Of a stretch of 64,000 nucleotides of DNA, positions 47,360 to 57,200 are shown piece after piece. The notes beneath the pieces are model-generated. The model ran no database searches, was not told the origin of the DNA, and saw only the letters and a list, made by a program, of their open reading frames with translations. The translations under genes were made by a program, and so were the position numbers. Position 1 is the stretch's first letter. Every line of letters starts with the position of its first letter. The stretch is from Ricordea florida (Eukaryota; Cnidaria; Anthozoa; Corallimorpharia; Ricordeidae), in the NCBI GenBank assembly GCA_949710005.1, contig OX453272.1, positions 42,558,657-42,622,656 on the forward strand, written 5' to 3'.

Positions 47360-47369
47360 ATCTTTAGAT
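47360..47369 (-). promoter_or_regulatory. ATCTAAAGAT motif upstream of two-helix protein (C)
   Basis: Perfect consensus match, 26 nt before the ATG at 47334 and adjacent to the upstream stop, as in A. Confidence 0.6.
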
Positions 47370-48560
47370 CTACTTTCTCTTATTTTTTATACTTTCCACA
47401 AAATATAGAACCACAGCCATTATCAAAAGCCAAGCATTTTCACCTAAAAATCCAATAACTTGACCGGCTGTTTTGAATAGAAAGCTAACTATTGCACCAA
47501 CCATTCCTGGCAATATTTCACCAAGTTTCTTACCTATAGTTTTCAAACCATTACCAACCCCCCTGCCTAATGTTGATAAACCTTTAGAAAGATTAGAAAC
47601 TATAACCCCAATGATAACACCTACTGCACTAATAACAGCAAAAACTGTAAAACCATACTTTTTGAATATATACTTTAGTCGATCTCGTAATGGCAAATTT
47701 TTAAGTATTTCATCATTTTTTCTCTCGATATCAGCCATTTGATCTTCGTTTAATATTAACTGTTTTCTCGATAGTTCATCATACGTTTTAACCCTTTTCG
47801 CCAACTTTTCTCGACTTTGTTCAATCTTTTTCAAGCTAACCAAATCTTTCTTGTTCTTATCAATCTCTGCTTTGCATTCTTTCAAATCATTAAGTAAAGT
47901 TTCTGCATATAGTTTTGCATCAATCTTCTCTCTAACTGCGGTTTCTAAATAACTATCTTTTTCAGCGATTGTGGTTTGATGTCGTTCAATCATACCTCTC
48001 AACTCTTTTTCAATTGAAACATATCGATCTATTTCGAATTGGCCTGTTTCCGCTACTGCTCTTAATCCATCTAATGCATTACGTAAATCCCTAATTTCTT
48101 CATTAGCTTCATTCAATTGTGATAAAAGATCATCATTGGCTTGCACAACTTCTTCTGCTTTTTTACCCAGAGCTTTCAATATGTTAACAGGGAGTTTTTT
48201 ATTAATATCCCCATTTGCATTGAATAATTCATGCCACGTTTCTTTTACTCCTGGTTTTCTAGGAATTGCGACTTCGATTTTACCCCACTCATTATATTTG
48301 AAAAGAAAACTAGGTTTAGCATTTGGAAATTTACTTAAAATATCTCTCCACACTTCATCTTTTTCATTTTCCATATCCAACAATGGATCAGTTTCACGAC
48401 CGCCAAATGAAGTTTCTGCCACCTCATAATCATCAGGGTAAGGTGGAACGGAGGTGGATGTGTTTGGACTTTGATAAAATGTACCATCCTCATCCCCATC
48501 CACATCATCATCATCATCAGTTCCTTTTGACAAATCTTCTAATGGTATATCTTCTGCCAT
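47370..48560 (-). CDS. Coiled-coil protein with membrane-active-like tail (element C)
   Basis: A 396-residue protein. Acidic N-terminus with an Asp run (DDDDDVDGDEDG), SFGG...DPLL as in B, a globular part like that of A (WRDILSKFPNAKPSFLF), a long coiled coil (about 130-285), and the conserved 105-residue hydrophobic/amphipathic tail. Middle and tail are A-like and the front is partly B-like. It is divergent from the 264-residue gene. Motif at 48584-48593. Confidence 0.8.
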   Translation of the reverse strand: MAEDIPLEDLSKGTDDDDDVDGDEDGTFYQSPNTSTSVPPYPDDYEVAETSFGGRETDPLLDMENEKDEVWRDILSKFPNAKPSFLFKYNEWGKIEVAIPRKPGVKETWHELFNANGDINKKLPVNILKALGKKAEEVVQANDDLLSQLNEANEEIRDLRNALDGLRAVAETGQFEIDRYVSIEKELRGMIERHQTTIAEKDSYLETAVREKIDAKLYAETLLNDLKECKAEIDKNKKDLVSLKKIEQSREKLAKRVKTYDELSRKQLILNEDQMADIERKNDEILKNLPLRDRLKYIFKKYGFTVFAVISAVGVIIGVIVSNLSKGLSTLGRGVGNGLKTIGKKLGEILPGMVGAIVSFLFKTAGQVIGFLGENAWLLIMAVVLYFVESIKNKRK

Positions 48561-48583
48561 GATTTTTTACTCATCAGTAAGAA

Positions 48584-48593
48584 ATCTTTAGAT
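48584..48593 (-). promoter_or_regulatory. ATCTAAAGAT motif upstream of coiled-coil protein (C)
   Basis: Perfect consensus match, 24 nt before the ATG at 48560. Confidence 0.6.
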
Positions 48594-48625
48594 CGCTTAG
48601 AGTTGAAAAACAAAAGTAAAATTTG

Positions 48626-48635
48626 ATTTAAGGAT
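48626..48635 (+). promoter_or_regulatory. ATTTAAGGAT motif upstream of 264-residue-type gene (C)
   Basis: Same form as the TIR promoter motif, 25 nt before the ATG at 48660, followed by AT-only sequence. Confidence 0.5.
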
Positions 48636-48659
48636 TAAAAAAATATATATAAAAATAAA

Positions 48660-49463
48660 ATGATGAACGAAACTACACAATTAATAGATGTTAATAGTTA
48701 TATTCCTAAAGTAAGCATGATTTTTTCTAAACCAATTGTTGGTGAAATTCCTGGAAGTAAACCCAAGGTTGAATTTAAAAGAATTAAAATTTTTACAAAA
48801 AATGATGATGGAACAGAAGGAGAACTTGTTATTCCAACCGGTAATTTATATTCTTTTGGTGTTTCTACAAACACAAATCAACAAACAGGTGTAATTACAG
48901 GATATGTGTTTCCATTATGTTTATGGAGTGGAAGCAGTCCAACACCCGAAGAAGAAAAATGGATTGATTTATTCAATGAGATAGTTGACAATTGCATTGA
49001 TCATTTGATTATTAATAGAGCAAAAATTGGCAAATTTGAGTTGGAAAGAAATGAGCTTGAAAAACAAAAAGGAGGTTTAAATCCTCTCTATTGGAAGTTG
49101 GAAAAATCTTCAATGGCTAGAGTTCCAGATAGAGGCCCAACTTTATATGCAAAATTAATTTGGGATAAAAAACAAGACCAAATTTTAACTAAGTTTTATA
49201 ACTCTAAAAATGATAAGTTAATTGATCCATTAAAATTATTAAATAAAGGGTGTCGCGTTGAAGAAGGTGTAATAAAAATTGAATCAATATTTATTGGTTC
49301 TTGTATTGCCCTTCAAGTAAAACTTTATGAAGCAGTTATAGAACCAAACAAAGAAATGAAAAGATTAACTAAACTTAGATGCTTAACTATTTCAGATAGT
49401 AAATCTTCTGCTGAAGAAATGGATGAATATGAAGAAGATTCTGATGTTGGGAGTCTCATGTAA
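48660..49463 (+). CDS. Conserved cytosolic protein, possibly of a giant-virus DUF family (element C)
   Basis: A 267-residue protein nearly identical to 4488-5282; differences are a few substitutions and a three-residue longer acidic end (EEDSDVGSLM). It keeps PLYWK and RGPTLYAKLIW. Given how far the TIRs and polymerases of A and C have diverged, this similarity points to recent exchange between the two lineages. Confidence 0.8.
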   Translation: MMNETTQLIDVNSYIPKVSMIFSKPIVGEIPGSKPKVEFKRIKIFTKNDDGTEGELVIPTGNLYSFGVSTNTNQQTGVITGYVFPLCLWSGSSPTPEEEKWIDLFNEIVDNCIDHLIINRAKIGKFELERNELEKQKGGLNPLYWKLEKSSMARVPDRGPTLYAKLIWDKKQDQILTKFYNSKNDKLIDPLKLLNKGCRVEEGVIKIESIFIGSCIALQVKLYEAVIEPNKEMKRLTKLRCLTISDSKSSAEEMDEYEEDSDVGSLM

Positions 49464-49485
49464 ACCCAATAATAAATATACTTGT

Positions 49486-49515
49486 GTTATATAACCAAAT
49501 TACTGGTTACATAAC
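49486..49515. terminator. Convergent-gene hairpin (element C, middle)
   Basis: GTTATATAACC / GGTTACATAAC, the same sequence and loop as 5303-5332 in element A. Confidence 0.65.
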
Positions 49516-49525
49516 AAATAATAAT

Positions 49526-49924
49526 TTAAAATAATTTACTGACCATGCAACCTAAACCTAACATTCCAGCTCCAACATATACCATTTCTCCTGTTTTTTG
49601 TTCATCGCTTGGTTTGTAATAATCAGAGAATTTTGGCTCTTGCATTTGACTATACAATTCAAAAGCTTGGTTTGTATTCGAAATATTTTTTGATGCTTGA
49701 TATTTTTCATCTTTTTTCTTCATTTTCCAATCAAGCATTTCTTGTCTTTTTTCCTGATATTCAGCGTAATCTCTTTGATATTTTTCCATTGCTTTATCGT
49801 GTCGTATTTTTTCTGTATCTACATTACGCCCTGATATATATTTTGCAAGATAATTTCCGCCAACAAATGCCGTTGAATTTAATATTGCTCCACCAACCAT
49901 CATTGCTATTGATACAAATGCCAT
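49526..49924 (-). CDS. Small protein with hydrophobic ends and charged helix (element C)
   Basis: A 132-residue protein when started at MAFVSIAMMVGG, the position matching A and B; the frame is open 72 nt further up but that would run through the 72-residue gene. The start overlaps the stop of the upstream gene as TAATG, suggesting coupled translation. Layout is as in the homologues, with the KFSDYYKP segment kept. Confidence 0.8.
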   Translation of the reverse strand: MAFVSIAMMVGGAILNSTAFVGGNYLAKYISGRNVDTEKIRHDKAMEKYQRDYAEYQEKRQEMLDWKMKKKDEKYQASKNISNTNQAFELYSQMQEPKFSDYYKPSDEQKTGEMVYVGAGMLGLGCMVSKLF

Positions 49925-50142
49925 TATTTTGGTAAAATCTTTTGATCCTCTAAATAAGTTTTTAGATACATACTTCCGGATAATACAGCCACCCATTTTG
50001 CATAATTTGTAATACTTGAGGATGGGTCATTCAAAAATGATTCTTTCATCATCTTTTTAGCTACATATCCAACTCCAGCTCCTAATCCAATAAGTACCGC
50101 TGAATCAGTTACAGTTTTCACAAGTTTGTTTTCGTTTGACAT
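49924..50142 (-). CDS. 72-residue two-span membrane protein (element C)
   Basis: Same length as in A and B, with a few substitutions (MSNENKLV, GLGAGVGY, SFLNDPSSS). Two hydrophobic helices. Its stop overlaps the next start by one base, unlike A and B where the genes are separated. Motif variant at 50164-50173. Confidence 0.85.
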   Translation of the reverse strand: MSNENKLVKTVTDSAVLIGLGAGVGYVAKKMMKESFLNDPSSSITNYAKWVAVLSGSMYLKTYLEDQKILPK

Positions 50143-50163
50143 TTTTTACTACATCATTAAGAA

Positions 50164-50173
50164 AGCTTTAGAT
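50164..50173 (-). promoter_or_regulatory. ATCTAAAGCT motif upstream of 72-residue protein (C)
   Basis: One mismatch to consensus, 22 nt before the ATG at 50142. Confidence 0.5.
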
Positions 50174-50184
50174 TACTTTAGTAA

Positions 50185-50667
50185 CTATTCCATTCCAATT
50201 TTTGAACGATCTGGTGCCATTCCAATTTTTGAACGATCTGGTGGTTGTGGATTAATAATCTTTATGGGAGGAGCTTGAAAAGATTGTGGTATTTTAGGAA
50301 CTTGTGATAAATCAGGTATCCTATTAGAATATTCATCTCTAGCTTTTTCCCGGTATCTCATAAAAAGATCAAATGCTGTAAATCCTAATCCAACAACAGA
50401 TAAAACAGTAGTAAAAGATAACTCTGGTATCCATGATTTTGATTTCATATTTGTATTTTCATTTTCCTTCAGTTGGTCTTGCTCCTCTTCACGTTTCATT
50501 TCCCTAGTCAATGCTTCTTTTGCTTTTCTATTATATTCCGCTAATTTTTTACCAGCAGCAACTTTTTTTGGATCTTTTTCTTTACTTTTCAATGAATTAG
50601 ATTCTTTAGGTGGTTCCCTAGTAATTTGCTCAGTATTTTTTACTTCTACTTCAGATTGTTCAGACAT
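50185..50667 (-). CDS. Lysine/alanine-rich protein with one membrane segment (element C)
   Basis: A 160-residue homologue of 6070-6483. It keeps the DPKKVAAGKKLAEYNRKAKE block and the WIPELSFTTVLSVVG membrane segment. The proline-rich tail is longer and ends in a 27-bp tandem duplication that repeats APDRSKIGM, a recent slippage product. Confidence 0.8.
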   Translation of the reverse strand: MSEQSEVEVKNTEQITREPPKESNSLKSKEKDPKKVAAGKKLAEYNRKAKEALTREMKREEEQDQLKENENTNMKSKSWIPELSFTTVLSVVGLGFTAFDLFMRYREKARDEYSNRIPDLSQVPKIPQSFQAPPIKIINPQPPDRSKIGMAPDRSKIGME

Positions 50668-50690
50668 TGTTATTTAGATACTACAAATAA

Positions 50691-50700
50691 GTTTTTAGAT
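50691..50700 (-). promoter_or_regulatory. ATCTAAAAAC motif upstream of lysine/alanine-rich protein (C)
   Basis: Same variant and spacing (24 nt) as in element A. Confidence 0.5.
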
Positions 50701-50704
50701 CTGT

Positions 50705-51244
50705 TTAATATACTGTATCAATACCTTCAGTAGATTGCTTAGTTTCCTGACCAGTTGTGTTAGAATTTACTGGTTCTTCTCTTGAAAATTGTTGATTTTT
50801 GTTGAATTTAACGTGTTTAGCTACTTGAAATAGTCCGCTAGCAAGTGCTGCCAGTCTTCCTGCTTTCAATGCTAATAGTCCAACAATGTTTGTTAGTTCG
50901 CGATTAACTAAATCATCATTCTTCAAATCATTACAAAGAGCATCAATATCATCCACAGGAACCATGTAAGAAATAATTTTAGAAATTAATTGAAGGGATG
51001 AATCAACCACTCCACCACTAATTTTCTTACCCATTACCGCTTGATAACGATTAAAATATTTTTCAATATCTTTTACTGATAATTTTTTTACATCACCCAG
51101 ACTCATATCAACCCCCAAATATTCCTTTGTTGTTCCCAAGGTTGCGAGAATGGCTAGTGATTCTTGTTTAACTTCAACTTCATTATCTTTTATCTCATCT
51201 TTTACTTCTGTCTTTTCTTCAATGTAATCTTCAACGTTTGCCAT
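50705..51244 (-). CDS. Conserved helical protein of unknown function (element C)
   Basis: A 179-residue homologue of 6521-7063. The tail (QFSREEPVNSN...STEGIDTVY) is nearly the same as in A and unlike B. The core helices are invariant. Motif at 51266-51275. Confidence 0.8.
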   Translation of the reverse strand: MANVEDYIEEKTEVKDEIKDNEVEVKQESLAILATLGTTKEYLGVDMSLGDVKKLSVKDIEKYFNRYQAVMGKKISGGVVDSSLQLISKIISYMVPVDDIDALCNDLKNDDLVNRELTNIVGLLALKAGRLAALASGLFQVAKHVKFNKNQQFSREEPVNSNTTGQETKQSTEGIDTVY

Positions 51245-51265
51245 CTTTGTGATAATACATGGGTT

Positions 51266-51275
51266 ATTTTTAAAT
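51266..51275 (-). promoter_or_regulatory. ATTTAAAAAT motif upstream of conserved helical protein (C)
   Basis: Variant motif, 22 nt before the ATG at 51244. Confidence 0.45.
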
Positions 51276-51279
51276 CACT

Positions 51280-51316
51280 TCAGGCTGCTCCCTTTGGTCG
51301 AGTTCCGCACTTCGCT
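51280..51316. repeat. 33-bp GC-rich imperfect duplication at the ATPase 3' end (C)
   Basis: GCTCCCTTTGG and GCTCCGTTTGG flank CACTTCGCTACGCTCC. Element B has only a single GCTCCGTTTGG here, so element C has gained about 33 bp, which moves the ATPase stop codon slightly. Confidence 0.55.
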
Positions 51317-51941
51317 ACGCTCCGTTTGGAACTTCTAAATAACATTGGAATGGATAGCGTAAAGATAAACAAAGTCTAGAATATTTTTCAGTTTTCAGGA
51401 GTTGTACAAACTTTTTACCTAATTCATAATCCAAATCACCACCATAATCTTCGAAAAACATTTTCATACCTTTCTGCGACGGATTATGGAAAGTAACAAC
51501 GCAAGCCACATTTTCCCGAAATGGTTTTGCTATTGATGTTAATTGCTGGGTTAGAACCCACATTGATAATCCGTGATGTCTTCCAGAGAATGCTAAATCT
51601 ATAAATTTATTAGATCTTTTCTTCAGATCAGTGGATACAGCGCAATCATCTAAAATTATTAATGTATTTGTTCCTGAAAATAAAGTTTGACAATCATTTA
51701 ACAATTCATTAATCTCATCTACATTACTTGCATCGGGTGATAATACAAAGAATCTCTTGTCTCCGAGAGCAAAATTATGATATGTTTTATTTTTAGAATA
51801 AGTTGGACAAATTAAAACAATATATTCAAAAACTTTTCGGAAAGGACCACGTAGCTGTTCAATTAGGTACTTTGTTTTCCCACAATTTGTTGGTCCAGTT
51901 ATGATACAATGAAAAGGAATTTTATCTCGTAAATCTTCCAT
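51315..51941 (-). CDS. DNA packaging ATPase, FtsK/HerA-like (element C)
   Basis: A 208-residue ATPase almost identical to that of element A through residue 195 (one notable change, ALGDKRFF for ARGDKRFF), with the C-terminus LEVPNGA as in B. Walker A GPTNCGKT and Walker B LIILDD are intact. The motif at 51964-51973 lies 22 nt before the start. Confidence 0.92.
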   Translation of the reverse strand: MEDLRDKIPFHCIITGPTNCGKTKYLIEQLRGPFRKVFEYIVLICPTYSKNKTYHNFALGDKRFFVLSPDASNVDEINELLNDCQTLFSGTNTLIILDDCAVSTDLKKRSNKFIDLAFSGRHHGLSMWVLTQQLTSIAKPFRENVACVVTFHNPSQKGMKMFFEDYGGDLDYELGKKFVQLLKTEKYSRLCLSLRYPFQCYLEVPNGA

Positions 51942-51963
51942 GATTTTTGTATCATAACATTAT

Positions 51964-51973
51964 GTTTTTAGAT
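51964..51973 (-). promoter_or_regulatory. ATCTAAAAAC motif upstream of ATPase (C)
   Basis: Same sequence as the element A ATPase motif, 22 nt before the ATG at 51941. Confidence 0.5.
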
Positions 51974-51985
51974 TCTTCCCTTCAG

Positions 51986-53233
51986 TCAGTACTTAATTGA
52001 TTTCAAACTTGAATTCATTATTTCCATCATTGCATCAGCAACAACAAACATATGACATGTTATAGTTCCTGATCCGTCTTGTTTCCTTTTTATTTCTATT
52101 TTTACACCATCGTGTGTATTATTTAGAGCTAGTCCTCCACCGTGAATACTATTATCTGGGTGAGTTCTCGTATCAACCCAAAGAGCAAACTTGTCCGCGT
52201 AAAAATCCTTTTCTTTCAATGAAATTTGCAAACCATCATCTCTATGAAAGCGTTTTTTCACGGATTCCCAAAGATCGGATGGAATCATTCCTCTAGAGTA
52301 TATTCTATTTGGCACACCATCAACATCAATTTCAACGGAAGATATACCTGGATTATAAAAATTTTCAGAATCCCTTGCTCCTGCAGCTTGAGGTAATAAA
52401 AACAAAAATAATACCCCAGTCATTAATCTTCTCGGTAAATTAATATGCTGATTAATAACACCATCACCACCAATGGAAAATGTAAAAGTTTTGTGTAAGG
52501 TAATATTTTCATAAAAGAATCCTTTACCAACTTGATATGTTGATTGTGCCTCACGGGCTAAGTATTCGCTTGAAATTGAAGAATATTCTAACTCTAAGTT
52601 TTTTATTGAATATGATGGCGTTTTAGTTGTATCAGAATAAATAAGAATATTACTAATTGGGGCAAGTGTAATCTCAAATATTAGATGATTTTCCAATGCT
52701 TTTGGATAAAAAACCCCATGATCGTTTAAAATTGGATGATTTATTGGTATTCTATACTTTGAACCATGAACATTAGCGAGAACTACTTCCTTTGCTTCTT
52801 TTTGAGTTTTTTTTGCATCGCCCGCATTTGTTCTAAGTTTTCTCATGTTTTCGGAAGAAATACCTTGTTTTAATTTATCTTCTCGCTCTTCTTCGGTTAA
52901 AAATAAATCACGATATGTTTGAAATAAATCATATCTTTGAGTATCTTGCAATGTTTCTCCTCCAAAAAGAACTTTTAGTCTGGTTACAAGATTGCTGGCT
53001 AAATTATTAACAACCGTATTATTTGCATGACCCTCAACATCTAAATCAAATAGAAGAGATACACTTCCTGGCACAATCACTAAATTCTCAGAAAGTTTTG
53101 GAATATTTATATATAATGTTTCTCCTGGACTGGCTGTGGATGGATTTAGAGTAATTCTATTTAATGTTGATTCTGCTTTCAAACCAAATGGTTCTTTTGG
53201 AATTCTGTTTGGATTAATTTTTTCAGACGTCAT
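51986..53233 (-). CDS. Major capsid protein, double jelly roll (element C)
   Basis: A 415-residue capsomer protein closest to element A. It differs from A in a shorter loop near residues 318-328, where A has a Ser/Pro insertion, and in a one-residue longer loop near 145 (KKTQKEAKE). The conserved LFGGETLQDTQRYD, NDHGVFYP and MFVVADAMM segments are kept. Promoter motif at 53260-53269. Confidence 0.88.
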   Translation of the reverse strand: MTSEKINPNRIPKEPFGLKAESTLNRITLNPSTASPGETLYINIPKLSENLVIVPGSVSLLFDLDVEGHANNTVVNNLASNLVTRLKVLFGGETLQDTQRYDLFQTYRDLFLTEEEREDKLKQGISSENMRKLRTNAGDAKKTQKEAKEVVLANVHGSKYRIPINHPILNDHGVFYPKALENHLIFEITLAPISNILIYSDTTKTPSYSIKNLELEYSSISSEYLAREAQSTYQVGKGFFYENITLHKTFTFSIGGDGVINQHINLPRRLMTGVLFLFLLPQAAGARDSENFYNPGISSVEIDVDGVPNRIYSRGMIPSDLWESVKKRFHRDDGLQISLKEKDFYADKFALWVDTRTHPDNSIHGGGLALNNTHDGVKIEIKRKQDGSGTITCHMFVVADAMMEIMNSSLKSIKY

Positions 53234-53259
53234 ACTTGATTTATAAGATACTTTGGCTA

Positions 53260-53269
53260 ACCTTTAAAT
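53260..53269 (-). promoter_or_regulatory. ATTTAAAGGT motif of the capsid gene, overlapping the integrase ATG (C)
   Basis: 27 nt before the capsid ATG at 53233. Its outer end contains the first two bases of the integrase ATG (53268-53270) on the other strand. Confidence 0.5.
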
Positions 53270-54251
53270 GAGTTCTACCTTTACAAAAATATATTATTCG
53301 GCTGAAGGGTATTGGAAAGGATATTCCGCGATTCCTAAATTAGCTGAGAAGGCTAGAGTAAGTGAAAATGAGGCAAAACAATGGTTGCAGAAACAGGCAA
53401 TATGGCAAATCTATCTTCCAGCTCCAAAGTATATACCTAGACCACACTGGACTGTGAATAAACCAAATCAGATTCACCAAGCAGATTTATTATTTTTACC
53501 GCATGATAGAGTTGGAAGAAAAACATATAAATATGCGTTAGTTGTGGTTGATATCGCCTCGAGATATAAAGATGCGGAGCCATTAACTTCAAAAGAAAGT
53601 CGAGAGATATCAGAAGCTTTTACAAAAATATATTCTAGAAGATTGAAATACCCTAAAACATTAATGGTTGATCCTGGAAAAGAATTTATGGGTGAAGTTG
53701 GTAAACTCATGAATTACCATAATGTAAGAATACAAAGAAGTGAGGCTGGTAATCATAGAGCCCAAGCATTTGTGGAAAACGCAAACAAAATATTGGGAGA
53801 AAGATTATTTAGTCATCAATATGCGCAGGAAATGATAAGTGATACCCGATCTAGAATATGGGTGAAAAGATTGCCAGATATTTTGAAAACTTTGAATAAT
53901 ACACCAACTAGAATAACTGGTAAAGAACCCGATAAAGCTATAAAACTGAAAGAGGTAGATATTGAAACTAAAAATTATAAACGTGTGGTGGGGCTTGATG
54001 AGGTGAGACTACCAATTGAAGTTATGGTTAGATACTTATTATCTCCAGGCGAACTTGAAGGTGGTGAAAGAAGAAGAGCCACAGATCCTATTTGGAGTAT
54101 TAAGATTTATTATATTTCTGGAAGTAGGGTTTCTATTAATCAACCGGTTTTATATTATTTACAAGATGGACCAAGACGAAGTTTTGTAAGGGAAGAGTTA
54201 CAGGTTATACCCGATGATACTCAGTTACCTCCAGATTATGTTTTGAAATAA
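53268..54251 (+). CDS. Retroviral-type DDE integrase (element C)
   Basis: A 327-residue integrase with intact D, D, E residues in HQADLL, MVDPGKEF and AFVENAN. A stretch of about 220 bp around the second Asp is identical by eye to element A. The C-terminus (YYISGSRVSINQP, PDDTQLPPDYVLK) is the most diverged of the three. It ends one base before the polymerase stop codon on the other strand, with no overlap. Confidence 0.92.
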   Translation: MSSTFTKIYYSAEGYWKGYSAIPKLAEKARVSENEAKQWLQKQAIWQIYLPAPKYIPRPHWTVNKPNQIHQADLLFLPHDRVGRKTYKYALVVVDIASRYKDAEPLTSKESREISEAFTKIYSRRLKYPKTLMVDPGKEFMGEVGKLMNYHNVRIQRSEAGNHRAQAFVENANKILGERLFSHQYAQEMISDTRSRIWVKRLPDILKTLNNTPTRITGKEPDKAIKLKEVDIETKNYKRVVGLDEVRLPIEVMVRYLLSPGELEGGERRRATDPIWSIKIYYISGSRVSINQPVLYYLQDGPRRSFVREELQVIPDDTQLPPDYVLK

Positions 54252-54252
54252 A

Positions 54253-57200
54253 CTAAAAGATTGGATATGTATGAATTCCATCTTCTTCAACCCATCTTTT
54301 ATCATAATATGCATTCAATCCTTTTTTATTTTGTTTATATGTCACAATTTGATTGTCATTTACTCTAAATCCTGTGTTTTGTGCCATATCAATTGCCCCT
54401 TTTAAAGATGACATGTACCTATCCCAGTTCATTTCATTTTGCCTATGAATTGTGCCTTTACAACTATACTTTGCTTTACCTTTCTCATCCTCCGCGTAAT
54501 AACATTTTGATGAAAGGGCAATCATTCTAATTCCATCAAACTCCAGCTTGAAAAGGCCTGGGGTCTTGTCGTGATATTTAGATGTTGATAAGAATTTTTC
54601 TTTTCCTCCATTAAAGTATTCTTTTTCCATTTCAGGTTTTATAATATTATCCAGCTTTTCAGACGAGATTGCCATGTACATAGAATCTGTATCCATTTGT
54701 ATCAACTCAAAATCCTTTCTATCTATATATTTATCTAGAAAATCGTAATAGAATTCCAACATTCTTAATTTTGCTAGCTGATACACCGCTATGCCGCATT
54801 GATAGGGTCTATCTATTTTTATTAATCTTTTTCGTTTTACTATTTCATATGTTTCATTTATTTCTGTAAGATCTTCAAAGAAAGCAGATCTTAAGGCTTT
54901 TTCAACCTCTTCTTCATCCTGAGTATACCTTGTGTTCTTATGTTTTTCTTTATCTTCTATCATTTTTCCATAGAATGAATTCCCTTTCAGTTTATTAGTG
55001 TCGGCTAGTTCTTTACAGCCTTTATACTTTGGTTTTAGTTTTTCAATCAATACTTTAATGTCTTTGTTATCTTCAATAATTTTAAATATATCAGGGAATT
55101 GTTTTAATTCATTAGTAATTTTTACTACATCATCAATCTTGTTTTCATCAAAAGCTTTACTTAATTTTTCCAACATAACCTCTATATCACCATCTCTTCG
55201 CGCGTTTGAAACCTCTTTTGGGAACCATTCAAAAGGCCTTCCTGATTCGTATTTCAAAATATGGTGAATAGCTGTAATCTCCAAACCATGATTAAGATAC
55301 CATTTTAATATAGGTGTATATAACAATATCTTTTTTGCCTTGGTAACACCAAGCAATTTTTTATTATTTTTTAGATGTTTTCTTCCTGTCGATTTTTGAT
55401 ATTCTTTCATGTGCTCTGGTACCAAATCTTCAGTAACACTATCTACAACAAATAGAGGTGAGAACTCTTCAAACTTTTCCTTTATATTTTCAGGCACATT
55501 TATATCAACTTGTAAAAACCCGAAAAGCTTGCCGATAAGAATCTCTTTACAAATATTCTTAATATTTTCTTTGCACGCTGGGTTTTTCACCTCAATACAT
55601 TCTTCTTTTCCGCATGGCATTTCTTGTCCTGCACAGTATAAATATAAACTATTTGCGTCATAACCAGCAATTCGAGCACAGTTTTTTGGAAATTTATATT
55701 TATGGGGGCGAATCTTTGTTTGGTCTTTTTCTGAATATCGCGTAAAAATAATACTAGGCCCTCCAATCATACCAGTTTTCAATAGTTTATAAATCTTGTT
55801 TTTATCGCATGTTTTACAATCTTTACTTATCTTTTTACATTTTTTACAAAACAAAGTAATACAAGATTTATTACATCTATGAATACAGGCGTATTCCCCA
55901 GGAGCGAATAATTCTGGATCACTTTTCTTTTTCATTTTTTGATATTTATTTAGAACATACCGCATTGAGACTCCCGGGATAGAAACTACGTCTTTTAATA
56001 TATCTATTTCATCTGGATAATATAATGCCCTGGTTTTTTCTAAAGCTTCTTTGAAAGGTATAACATCGTTTAGGTTATACTCTCTCAACCAGTCCAGCAT
56101 TGTAACACAACCCCTCTTTTCAAATTCAATCAAATATTCTTCATATTCTTCTAGGGAAATATTTTCCTGTTTCAAACTTGAGTAAAAATCTTCATGTTTT
56201 ACTACCCCGACGTGAGAAAGCTTATCATAACTATCCAACCATTCATACGGAAGTACAAGTTTTTTTGCTTCACAATTATTTGCTTTACACCACTTATCAA
56301 AAGAAAGCCCAGGTGCAAGGTAAGACATTACATCCAAGAATTTGAAATTAGGTGTTGATAAAAACATATACTTATTATCTTTCTTTGCAACAAAAATATC
56401 TTTAGTTTGATTGGTCATGTGTTTTACAAAATATCTTTTAATCAAATTGATATCATACTTTCCACTATTAAACCCTAAAACAGGGACTTGGTTACACCAT
56501 TCTTCATATTTTTGTAAAACATGTTTTTGTAAAGAATCTTGATCAGGTAGCGGGTATTCTTCTTTAACTTTTTCAATAATGGTTTTTCTTATTTCCTCCA
56601 ATTTTTCAATGAATTCTTTTATAAGCGCATCCTGGTTTGGATTTTCAATAAAAACTCGTTTGTTTGTTAAATTATCGATTATTGCAACACTAACTGGGGT
56701 GTGGATATGTGTAAAACTTAAATCATCAGTAATATGTTTATCTTCTTTTTGTAATATTGACTCAAAATCGAAAATAATATTATATGGATATGGAAAAAAT
56801 TTCTTTTTAAACCATATATTGATCAATTCAGGATTTTCACACTCCCAAATTGATACTAGATTATAACCCAAGCTTTTTATCATCTTTTCTCTTTCAATAG
56901 TTTCATTATATTTAATTTTGTCGGTTGTTGAACACGGACACCCGTGCCATTTGCAACCATAAAACTCAAAAACAGTATTTGTCTCAGGTTCATATCCATC
57001 AAACAAAATCTCATTCCCTCCTTCACCCCTACCACACCTTTCACCACCATGACCACAAAGCTCGTGATGAATATGTTTCCCTATAATTTCAGATTGCTTT
57101 TCTATCCACCTACAAGCTTTATAACTAAATTGGTTTTTACCCCCATAAAACACCTTTTCAGATTCATTCCTGATATGTTTTATCTTTTCTCCTGTGCATA